From positions 22,094,577 through 22,158,576 of the forward strand of contig NC_092582.1 in assembly GCF_037975245.1 (NCBI RefSeq): a DNA stretch of 64,000 nucleotides, in the 5' to 3' direction. Below, in pieces: positions 24,341 through 34,627 of this stretch. The notes under the pieces were generated by a model, which saw only the letters and a list, made by a program, of their open reading frames with translations, made no database searches and was not told where the DNA came from. A program made the translations under genes and the position numbers. Position 1 is the stretch's first letter. Each line of letters begins with the position of its first letter. This DNA comes from Apostichopus japonicus. Lineage: Eukaryota > Echinodermata > Holothuroidea > Aspidochirotida > Stichopodidae.

Positions 24341-25479
24341 CTCACCAGGAACAAACTCCCAACGGGGGATGTGTAGGGTGGGTTTGTAGAAATTCCACCT
24401 CATAAATCCTGGCTGTTTAACGGAGTCCAGGGAGTTACTCAGCAAACACAAAGGCGTTACTAAATGTTTAGTCTTTTGCTATGATAGCGTTATTAGAGGT
24501 GTAAGAAATATGTTACCGAAACCCTTTAGGGGCTATTATTTCAAGACAATTTCCGTTAAGACCTTAATATAACATTAATATAACGTAATATCTCATAGAC
24601 ATCTTATGTCAACGTTTTATCAACACCACATTTAACGTAATAAACACGTATTGAATGTTATGATAACGTACCCGTTACTTCTCAAATCTCTTCCTGTCGA
24701 GATGTGTCCATTTCGTTGTGCAGTAAAGGTTTCCAGCTTCCTATTGAAACCACCTAGCGCCTAGGCTAGTCAAGACTAGGCCATCAGGTGCTACGAAATG
24801 CAACTCTACTTAAGATGTCGGAACATCGAACATTGCTCATGAAGCGCATGCTGTATGTTCGGAGCGTGTTAGCGCTTGTAACTTGCTGGGGTTGTATCCT
24901 ACCCCTTTTTCAACTTACTAACGCGTTTGTCTTGGTAATTCACCAAAGAAATAGGAAGAAAGGCTTATTCCATATGATCGCTCACGTAGTCGATAGCTCG
25001 TTGCGGTAAAAGTTGAGCTTACACGTGTCAAGCCAGGTGGCTGCTTGGCCCCCCCTCCCAGTCTCTTAACAAATGTGCCACGTTGTACCTTTTTTTTTTT
25101 TTCTGGCAGTTTGCCAAGGATCTATGAGCGATATGTTTCCTGGCACTTTGCCAAGTCTCGAGAAAGTTCTCTTCCTAGCAGTTACGGAATACTGTACGTC
25201 ATGAGAACCGATTTGAAACCCCTCAGTCTTACGCATTTTAACATGTTCTGGAAGTGGGTTCACCAGTGTTTTAAACGACAGTGTTTTTAAACACAAGTAA
25301 GATTTTAACCTAGGCAAATGGCGATGAATTATGATTAGAGAGGAGTATAATTAGCGAGGAGAATATGACCCCTGAGTGTCTGCAGGTACTCGATAAATAA
25401 ACACACATTTGGGATGTGTAGTGGTAGCGGTGTTTTCCCGCAAATGATTCGAACCTGTCGTCGCCGCTCAAGCTGCTAG

Positions 25480-26207
25480 TTCCGGGGGGGGGGGGACACT
25501 CCCCCTATTCTGGGAAGCGGGAGTGACCGTCCTCTGTAACCCCGAAATCTAGGGGTCGACCTCGTCGTCTAGGCCGGACAGGTTGCCCGACGCTCTGCAA
25601 ACCAGGTCGTGGGAACCTGGCTCGGGGCTGGTTCTCTTTTCGGATTGGGCGCTTGCCCCTGCTACCCCGTTCTGGGGGCCCGGCATTGGTAATCTCATCG
25701 GTTCCCGGCCTCAGGACCGGCCGCGGCTCCGGTTAGGGGGTCTGCGGGCCGGGCTTCTGCACCTGCTACCCCGTTCTGGGGGCCTAGCAGTTGTTAATCT
25801 CGTTGTAAATGTTGTTGTAGTTGTAAATGTTATTGTAAATGTCGCAGTTGTAAATGTTGTTACTCTCGTAGGCTCCCGACTTCGGGACCAGTTTTGGATC
25901 CCGTTTGGAGATCTGCGGACCGGGCTTCTGCCCCTGCGCCCCCGTTCTCGTCGGGCCCGGGCCCTACGGAGCCAATCTCTGAGGACCCAGCAGTCGATTG
26001 TATAGCTATGGTTCCCGGCTCCGGGGGCGGTCTCGGATCTGGAGTGAAACCTCGGTTCTGCCTTCCCTTCGAGTCTCGCCGTACTCGGGGTCTCGCCGGA
26101 CCCGGGGCCTCGCCGGACCCAGGCTCCCGGAGCCCGTCTCTGTGTGCGTACCACGCCGGGTACCACCACGCCAGTACTCCCCGACCCGGACATTCTGTCC
26201 TTTCCGG

Positions 26208-26245
<38 letters not shown>

Positions 26246-26700
26246 ATTTTTTTCTCGCCGGACCCGGGCTCCCGGAGCCTGCTATGGGACCGGCTCCGTT
26301 TCAGCGACCCCTCGGTCGTACTCTCTCTCTCGGACCCGAGCTCTCCGTGGCCTGTAGCCCGCGCTCTATGGGTCTCTCTTGCTGCGACCCGGACTGAGAC
26401 GTTGCCTCTAGCCCGGCCGAGCCGTGCCTCTTCTCAAGAGGTCTTTTCTTGGCGGGAGCCTTGCTCCTGCCCTTCCCTCTGGCCGTAATCAACCGGACGT
26501 CGCCGGGACCATTAGGGGTACTCTTTGCTGCGACCCGGACTGAGACGTTGCCTCTAGCCCGGCCGAGCCGTGCCTCTTCTCAAGAGGTCTTTTCTTGGCA
26601 GGAGCCTTGCTCCTGCCCTTCCCTCTGGCCGTAATCAACCGGACGTCGCCGGGACCGTTAGGGGTACTCTTTCTCTCTCTCTCCACCTCTCCTTCGGCCC
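25480..26700 (-). pseudogene. GC-rich 5' coding/UTR region of the DIRS element (possible gag remnant)
   Basis: This stretch is far more GC-rich than the rest of the window. It has overlapping open frames on both strands rich in Arg, Pro, Ser and Gly, including a 160-codon minus frame (26193-25711). Its place between the left terminal repeat and pol suggests a gag-like region, but no zinc knuckle or recognisable gag motif is seen. It also contains a 29-T run (26213-26241) and a 146-bp duplication. Confidence 0.4.
26380..26671. repeat. Two-copy tandem repeat, 146-bp unit
   Basis: The block starting TTGCTGCGACCCGGACTGAG at about 26379 recurs at about 26525. I noted only two substitutions (GCGGGA/GCAGGA and ATTAGGGG/GTTAGGGG). 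It lies inside the DIRS 5' region and is a recent local duplication. Confidence 0.9.
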
Positions 26701-27561
26701 TCTCCTGGCCACTTTCCTCCACCTCTCTCACCACTTCTCCCTCCTCCTCTCTCTCTCTCTCTTGTCTCTCCTATATCTTTTTCTGGGGCACCGATGGCCT
26801 AAGGAATCAAGTCCAGCCTGCCCTAAAGCTTGCTTCTTAGACTCGTAAGCCACTGGTCTATCTAGTGCCACTGGGCTGGCGAAAAATTTATGCAGACCAG
26901 GCGTGGGTCCCGTCTGGTGTAGGTTCTACACTTAGGACACAAATCGTGTTCGAACCAGGTTCTGCCTGGCCGAAACATCGAGTAGTTAAAAAGCTTTAGC
27001 TGGTTACGAGACAAACTAAAACGCTCGAATTAAGGAAAGACTAACTCTTAAGCTGACGGAAAAATGCAAACTAACAAGAGAACGGGAGATAACGGGAGGT
27101 ACATAACGGTGAGTAGAGGTACGTAGCGTAACCTAGCAACGGCAAAATACGAAAAACGCTACGAAGTGGCCTAACAAAATCAACACAAGCTGAAAAGGAA
27201 CATGAGAGAGCGAAATATAGAAGAAGAAATCGTGAATAGAAATACAATGTAGACATGCTATGAACATGAAAATACAACGACACGCCTATAGCGTGGGGAA
27301 GGGAAAATGGCGGGAAACCTAGGCAGTTCGCGGAACTGCTACCCCCGCAAAAAACCTAAGGGCGGAAACGCACTAGGAATAAAAACAGTCCCCAAAACCC
27401 TCCCTTTCAACAAAAAAGGATACTTATCGGGCTGGAAAGGACTGCAATACTCCTAAGAATCCGAGGAAAGAAACTTCCAAAGATCGCTAAAGAAAACCAA
27501 GACGAAATCCAAGGGAAATATATCCACAAGAAATTCACGTGAAGACACTTTTAATGGTAGA

Positions 27562-27682
27562 ATGAGTAGTGAGGAGTGACCGAGGGGGGGTTCGGTCATA
27601 GAGGGCGCACAGTGTTATTATTTTACCAGGACTTTATAGGCACGGTAGAATGAGGTGCTAAGGTTGTGAGGAGACAGGTAAG
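27562..27682 (-). repeat. DIRS left inverted terminal repeat
   Basis: Reverse complement of 21351-21473. Outside the shared block the two ends diverge: the left end continues as AGGAGCGAAGTAAATA and the right end has a different 40-bp tail. This is typical of DIRS elements, whose two terminal repeats are not fully identical. Confidence 0.92.
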
Positions 27683-27715
27683 CGAGGAGCGAAGTAAATA
27701 ATATAGTTTTGGGAA

Positions 27716-27995
27716 AAAACCTGCTTCTTGACCATTGGATACAGCATTTATATTAGAACAAGAAACTTATGGTGAACACCCTTTTTCATTTGCTGCTGCA
27801 GTTTTATGGAACAATCTTCCTATTACTATCAGAAAATCTGCTTCTATATCAACCTTTAAGACTGCTGTTAAAACACATTGATTTTCTTCTTATTTTGCTT
27901 CATACCTTTTCTTGTGTTTGTTTACATGTAAAGCGCATTGAGACCGCCTCAGGTATATTGTGCTATATAAGAATCTATTATTATTATTATTTGCG
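27716..27995 (+). mobile_element. 3' end of a non-LTR retrotransposon
   Basis: The frame 27786-27881 reads FSFAAAVLWNNLPITIRKSA...FKTAVKTH and then stop, the typical last residues of LINE reverse-transcriptase ORFs. It is followed by TAAAGCGCATTGAGACC, GTGCTATATAAGAATC and an (ATT)n tail. It starts just outside the high end of the DIRS element. Confidence 0.8.
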
Positions 27996-28077
27996 ATGCT
28001 ATATACTGGATATTGGATAAACTATTTCCTAAGAGAATGTGACTAGTTGACACACTTACACAAACATACATGTTTGT

Positions 28078-28260
28078 ATTACATTCAGACCGAGGACCCC
28101 ATTGTATTTTCCATTGTTCAAATCCACGTACCCTAACCTTAACAATACCCCATACAATAGAATTCTTCCGAGGACGTGGCGATTCTTTAGAAATCACAAC
28201 CGAGGACCTGGAATTCTTTTGTTCAAGTCCTCGGTCAGATAGCAAAACAAACGCACACAT
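28078..28260. mobile_element. MITE-like dispersed repeat, copy 2
   Basis: The better-preserved copy. GACCGAGGAC near 28088 is the exact inverse of GTCCTCGGTC near 28228. It encodes nothing. A CA/CACA-rich tail follows, as in copy 1. Confidence 0.72.
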
Positions 28261-28930
28261 ACATACACCTACCCATACACACAGACATTCATACAGTACA
28301 CACATATATACCTTCAGTAGCTACATCCAGTCTACAGTAGATGCATTAAGTAAATTCCATGATTTTAAGTGTACAATTGTGTATACACTAAACTAGTCCA
28401 AAAAGAAGATTAGCCTTTAATGATTGAGGAATTATACAGATAATATATGGCATAGACCTATATAGAATAAATAATTTTTTATTCCTCCTTTAAGAGGTAA
28501 TTGCTTTTCTTTCCCACTGCACTTTTCTTAACTTCTCAAGTACCCAGACATATCAGAGACAGCACTTTATCTATCCATCAATCACAGAGTTGTCAAATAT
28601 TGACGAGATGCAGACTCGCAGAATAAATCAGCTGTGAGACCTGATATTCATTACCATCATCACAGCCTGTCTAACCAAAGATCTGTTTGTACACTTTCAA
28701 TGTTAATTTAGACCCCCCTCTCTCCCCCTGCCCCCCCCCCTTTCACCCTCACACATTTCTAGTTTCGTCATTTACGACCCTATCCAGAAACTGGAAGGTT
28801 GTCCAGTAATTTGGGTGTGAATTGGTATATACAGTACTTACAAGAAGGAAGTGTAATATTTTAATTCAAGCTTTGAAGTACTGTAACTTGTGGAATTGCA
28901 GGCTATATGAGCTAAGATATATATGGCAAC

Positions 28931-28963
28931 AGCGTGGAGAGAGAGAGAGAAAGAGAGAGAGGT
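28931..28963. repeat. (GA)n microsatellite
   Basis: GAGAGAGAGAGAAAGAGAGAGAGG-type simple repeat. Confidence 0.9.
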
Positions 28964-30104
28964 GGAGAAATAGATCAAAATTTAAAGTATTTTAAGTATG
29001 TAAATATTTCATAACAATCAATTCTATTTTGTCATATTTCAATTCTGTTCTGTCAAATTTGTCAGACAAACAAACAATAATGTTCCAAAATAAGTGTGCA
29101 GATGATTTCTTGTTTTACAATGCTTGAAGGAGCATTGTGGGAGTGTGTGGGGGAGGGGTGGGGGAGGAGGAGGAAGGGACTTGTATCTCCATCATACTTG
29201 AAAGCTCCTCCTTTTTGTTTAGCTCGTCTCAGAATGTTGATCCATTGTTGTCATGAAAATTTAAATACAAAAGAAAAACATCCTTGTCTCTCTCAACCTC
29301 CCCTCCCACTCCCAGCGTATTCTCGCTTGTGTTCTTTCCATCTTCTTTGACTTCCAACCACTTCTCCCCACCTCATTTCTTAACTCCTTCCATCCTCCAT
29401 TTCCAAACCTCTTTCTCCCTTCCAGCCTTACCTAACCTACTGCATTCTCCCTCCAATATCTCCTCTCCTAATCCCCCGTTCCCAAGTTTGCTCCCCTCCC
29501 AAACTCTCGCTCTCCAAGTACCCTTCTATCTACCCAGCTGGAAGTATTGGTTACAGCAATGCTTGTGTACAGCGATTTGCATAGAGAGTACTTTCAAGTA
29601 TATACCCAGAACTGCACCTATATAGGAAGCCCATACCACAGTATATGTACCACATCATCAATAATCCTACTACCTGGGATAACCATCAGGCAATCAGATC
29701 TACCCACACACATCACCTTGTTTTTTGTTTCTTTATAGAAAACAGTTATAAAGGCCTTTCAAAAGTTCACCAATTTGCTGACAGAGCATATTTATCTTTA
29801 AGTGCATTCAAGTAGAGGATAATATATGTAATTGCTACACAAAATTCAAACAAATGGCAGCTTTAATGGAGTTCAGTAATCAGTATAGACCTAATTATTT
29901 AAATGATGCTATAAGTACTGAAAGTTTTCAAAGGTATTATTTCCTTGGAGGCCTAGTAGTGTTGTATTGCCTTTGTTCCTGGGTGTCAATCAAGTCCCAC
30001 CGATCAATTTACCCTTACACAGTGTACATTACATTCCTCTCAACTATTATATCATAGTATTTAATAATGCCATCATATGACAATGAAAAACTGGTTGTGA
30101 AACA

Positions 30105-30190
30105 CTAAATTATCATCATAATAATAACAATTACTCTTAATTATGTAGTGCAGACTCCAACAAAAGTTGCTCAATGCGCTTTACAGGTGA
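30105..30190 (-). mobile_element. Short LINE/SINE 3' tail fragment
   Basis: Minus-strand reading gives AAAGCGCATTGAGCAAC, then CACTACATAATTAAGAG and a TTATTATTATGATGATAA tail, like the tails at 27.9 and 48.8 kb. Only about 80 bases are recognisable. Confidence 0.5.
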
Positions 30191-32197
30191 TGACACAAGT
30201 TATAGTACCAAATACAATTTCTTCTACGTACCTATTAAACATAGCGTCTGATTTATTGTTAGGATACATTAGGATGTTTAACAAAATTTTCCGGGTGTCC
30301 ATGTACCCAAAGCCCCAGACCCACCCCCCCCACCCCTCCACCAGGTATGCTCACACCGTCCAGTGTCACAAACCAGTTTACTGCCTCTCACACGAGAAAT
30401 CCCAGGGGAAAACTCAATAACAAATTTCCGTTCTACTTCTTTTAACCGAAACATAATTGGGAAGGTAGGCAACATGTTATTGAGAAACAGAAGGTAGATC
30501 TACTATCTGGTGGGTAACAGTCCCATGACCGTTGGAGGTCTCCCTACTCCTTTGGAGGTGATTGTGAGCAAGATATGGTAGAGGCACAGAATGATAATCA
30601 TCTATGCAGGGTGAAAGGGTGGTAGCAATGAGTTGACAGGGTGAAGATTGAGCAGATTAACACACTGGAAATTCAATCACTTCCAATGTATATTCTTTTT
30701 TTCTAAATATATCATATATTTTATATAAATATATTAAAACAACATCTATTTGCAAAGAAAATAAGGTTAAGCAAGCATGTTGATGAAATCCTCTTCAAAT
30801 GTTCAGAAAAAGGGCAAAAAAAGCAAAGAAAGGTACATCTTTGAAGCACTCATTGAATGGTTGCCAGTTTATTGTAGTTTTGCCCTGGAACAAAACTTGG
30901 CATTTTTCACCCAACGGATGTCACTTTTAAAGCAATTAGTTTTTACAGATTCTTTTCATTTCTATCAACCATGTTGCCAAGACACTTTGTTAACTAGTGT
31001 TAATACTCATGATAACATCCAAAGAAAGGCACTTCCTGATGCAAAGGAACTGTATTATGAAGAAGAACCTTTTAGACTTAAACACTTATTGAAGTTGGTT
31101 GCAAATTAATGATGATTTTGCGCAACAAAATGGAGCATTTACTCCCCATAAGATTGCATACATGTGACCAAACTCGAATAAATTAAGAGCAAGCTCAAAG
31201 ATCCTCTCATCCCATAGAGCAATGATACCGTACATACATATATCTTCTCTAAGGTTAATCATTTTTGTTTTTCATATTTTATAGTTGTTCCTTCTGTCTA
31301 TATGCTGTTAAGTTGTTTTCTTTCCGTTGAAGTGTTTTGGGGTGATTACACCTACAAGCTCATTGTTATCAATCACCCAGGCTCTAGATTTCATTGTCTG
31401 GTTATATCGTTTGTATTCTATTTAAAGATGAAAGAGTCTGAAATAAAATGTTTCATGAACGAAACGAAAGGAAGTAAGACCTTCTCTCTCCTGGAAATTT
31501 TTCACCAACGGATATTACTTTTAGCGAATAGTTTGGGATTCTTTTCAACTCTAGCATTGAACCATGTTGCCAAGACACTTTCTTCATGTTAGTACTGATG
31601 ATAAAATCCAAATCACAAAAATCTTTACTTTTTCTTCATCATTTGAATGGAAACTTGACTATCAAAGCAGACAAGCTAATTAACTGTAATATTAGTACAG
31701 ATTTTAGTATAGTTCGGGGGGGGGGGGGGGGGAATAAGAGAGAACACAAATGCAACCATCACTTTTGGAGTAACTTTCATAAGACAGAGATATCTATCTT
31801 TGTGAATAATTGATTATCCCAAACAGAAAAATCTTGGTCTGTTTGGAAGATATCCTAATTTAAAATTCCAGTCTGGGAGCCGTGGTTTGTGAATCTGTGG
31901 TGCCATAGTTATAGGAAGTATACTTTGTAATAATAACAATAATAATGATATAATTTTTCGTATCTTTAGCTGTTTTGGGGAAGTTGTTCATGACAATTAT
32001 CTCCATCACACAGACCAATTAAAATGATGGTTGGGTTTGTGTCGTATGTGACATCAATTCGACATACTCCTCTTAAAACACGCTTATCAAACACGACCGG
32101 GGTATAATTTGCATAGCACTTTTTGAAGGCTATTAACTTTGCCTAGAGCTAACTAAAATATTATGGTTCTGTGTACTAACACTGCTATGCATGATCT

Positions 32198-33636
32198 TTG
32201 CACAGTTTGTATAGTAATGTGCATAGTTTGTATAGTAATGTGCATAGTTTGTATAGTAATGTGCATAGTTTGTATAGTAATGTGCACAGTTTGCATAGAA
32301 ATGTGCACAGTTTGCATAGAAATGTGCACAGTTTGTATAGTAATGTGCACAGTTTGTATAGTAATGTGCAGTTTGTATACAGTAGTAATGTGCACAGTTT
32401 GCATAGTAATGTGCACAGTTTGTATAGTAATGTGCACAGTTTGTATAGTAATGTGCACAGTTTGTATAGTAATTTGCCCATTTTGTATAGTAATGTGAAC
32501 AGTTTGTATAGTAATGTGCACAGTTTGTATAGTAATGTGCACAGTTTGTATAGTAATGTGCACAGTTTGTATAGTAATTTGCCCATTTTGTATAGTAATG
32601 TGAACAGTTTGTATAGTAATGTGCACAGTTTGTACAGTAATGTGCACAGTTTGTATAGTAATGTGCACAGTTTGTATAGTAATGTGCAGTTTGTATACAG
32701 TAGTAATGTGCACAGTTTGCATAGTAATGTGCACAGTTTGTATAGTAATGTGCACAGTTTGTATAGTAATGTGCACAGTTTGTATAGTAATTTGCCCATT
32801 TTGTATAGTAATGTGAACAGTTTGTATAGTAATGTGCACAGTTTGTATAGTAATGTGCACAGTTTGTATAGTAATGTGCACAGTTTGTATAGTAATGTGC
32901 AGTTTGTATACAGTAGTAATGTGCACAGTTTGCATAGTAATGTGCACAGTTTGTATAGTAATGTGCACAGTTTGTATAGTAATTTGCCCATTTTGTATAG
33001 TAATGTGAACAGTTTGTATAGTAATGTGCATAGTTTGTATAGTAATGTGCACAGTTTGCATAGAAATGTGCACAGTTTGCATAGAAATGTGCACAGTTTG
33101 TATAGTAATGTGCACAGTTTGTATAGTAATGTGCAGTTTGTATACAGTAGTAATGTGCACAGTTTGCATAGTAATGTGCACAGTTTGTATAGTAATGTGC
33201 ACAGTTTGTATAGTAATGTGCACAGTTTGTATAGTAATTTGCCCATTTTGTATAGTAATGTGAACAGTTTGTATAGTAATGTGCACAGTTTGTATAGTAA
33301 TGTGCACAGTTTGTATAGTAATGTGCACAGTTTGTATAGTAATGTGCACAGTTTGTATAGTAATTTGCCCATTTTGTATAGTAATGTGCACAGTTTGTAT
33401 AGTAATGTGCACAGTTTGTATAGTAATGTGCACAGTTTGTATAGTAATGTGCAGTTTGTATACAGTAGTAATGTGCACAGTTTGTATAGTAATGTGCACA
33501 GTTTGTATAGTAATGTGCACAGTTTGTATAGTAATGTGCACAGTTTGTATAGTAATTTGCCCATTTTGTATAGTAATGTGAACAGTTTGTATAGTAATGT
33601 GCACAGTTTGTATAGTAATGTGCACAGTTTGCATAG
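32198..33636. repeat. 21-bp-unit satellite array with higher-order structure
   Basis: About 68 head-to-tail copies of a 21-bp unit, consensus CACAGTTTGTATAGTAATGTG. Variant units recur in order: one with TTGCCCATTTTGTATAG, one with GTGAACAG, one with a GTATACAGTAG insertion, and one with GCATAG. The insertion variant recurs at roughly 210-320-bp spacing. Because the unit is a multiple of three and lacks stops, frames of about 500 codons stay open on both strands; these are not genes. Confidence 0.97.
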
Positions 33637-34627
33637 CACTTTGCGATGTCCATAACCAGATAAATTATTACCTGACAACAATCATCACCTGAAAATGCAA
33701 GTAACATTCTTTCATAGATGATCTCACTCCTAACAATTACTCCAGATTTTCTTTTGTAAATTCCAATACTGATCCAAGCTAACTGTTACATCCTTCTCCC
33801 CCCCCCCACCCCCCAAGGAATGTGAACATGAGTGCTGCTGGGACCAGCCTACAAAACATCCCTCTACCAAGCTAGCTTGGACATCAGAAATAACAGACAG
33901 TAGAATAATGACCAATGACAGACTGTAAATACCTACAGGAGAAACCTCTTCAAGATAGATTAGGTAAACAATTTATCACCTTAATTCAAGATGAACGGAA
34001 ACCATTTCCTTACATCCCTCGGTGGATTTATCAAAAAAGATAAAAGAGTTCATTTTGGCTCAAGGGGACGATCAATTCATAATGATTTTAAATTGACTTC
34101 AAAATTAAAACACCTTCCTAATCAAATCTGTTATGAAGATGAATTATGAGGTTAGGGTCTGTTGTGCAGTAATAAGTTCTGGTAGCATAGCTGAACTAAC
34201 TTTACACCTGCTTTCGTATGTCAATGTGTCAACGTTTCTTAATTGACAAACGTTAGTCACCTCTGATAGTTAAGTCATTACTCATACCTTATAATTTTAC
34301 ACGTGCATTAAACGCAGTTACAAGAAAATCACATGTCAACTATATACTGGTTCAAGATGAAAAGAGTACATGATATTAAAACAGTTATGAGGAATCTGCA
34401 ATGATTGATAACACTACATTAGAGGACTTTGTTTTGGAGAAAGGGTGGAAGAAAGCTAAATCATTCTCAGAGTCTTCTCACAAAAAAGGAACCATTTGAT
34501 GTCTTTTGAACAATACTAACAGAGTTAGATGGATATTAAAGTCCACACAGCGACATACTGGGCTAGACAGGGGTGGACATCTGGCAGGGAGGGGTAGGGA
34601 GGGATAGGGGTAGGTAGGGATAGGAAG

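Larger units (their letters stand above)
21309..27700 (-). mobile_element. DIRS-type (tyrosine recombinase) retrotransposon, degenerate
   Basis: Both ends carry inverted terminal repeats. A segment near the low-coordinate end (21931-22029) is complementary to the two outermost ends of the element, the internal complementary region that defines DIRS elements. Read on the minus strand the order is: left terminal repeat, a GC-rich 5' region, RNase H, a linker, tyrosine recombinase, internal complementary region, right terminal repeat. The frames are broken by stops and shifts. The reverse transcriptase core is not visible, and SINE sequence occupies about 23.85-24.4 kb where part of it should be. 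Both ends sit at the tetranucleotide AATA, and I see no longer target-site duplication, as expected for recombinase-based insertion. Confidence 0.9.
28261..32197. other. Non-coding, no gene recognised
   Basis: AT-rich DNA with a pyrimidine-rich tract (29280-29530), a (GA)n run, a poly-G run near 31716 and an imperfect direct repeat (30895-31020 against 31495-31615). Probably the 5' intron of the LamG/EGF gene, or intergenic. Confidence 0.6.

Noticed and set aside
25583-26848. Several overlapping frames rich in Arg, Pro and Ser
   Set aside because: GC-rich low-complexity DNA stays open in many frames. No motif or codon pattern favours any one of them.
32198-33636. Repeat array considered as CRISPR
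   Set aside because: Units are contiguous with no unique spacers, and the setting is an animal genome.
32133-33707. Open frames of about 500 codons on both strands
   Set aside because: They are a by-product of a stop-free satellite whose unit is 21 bp. The predicted peptides are pure 7-residue repeats with no start context, promoter or splice support.
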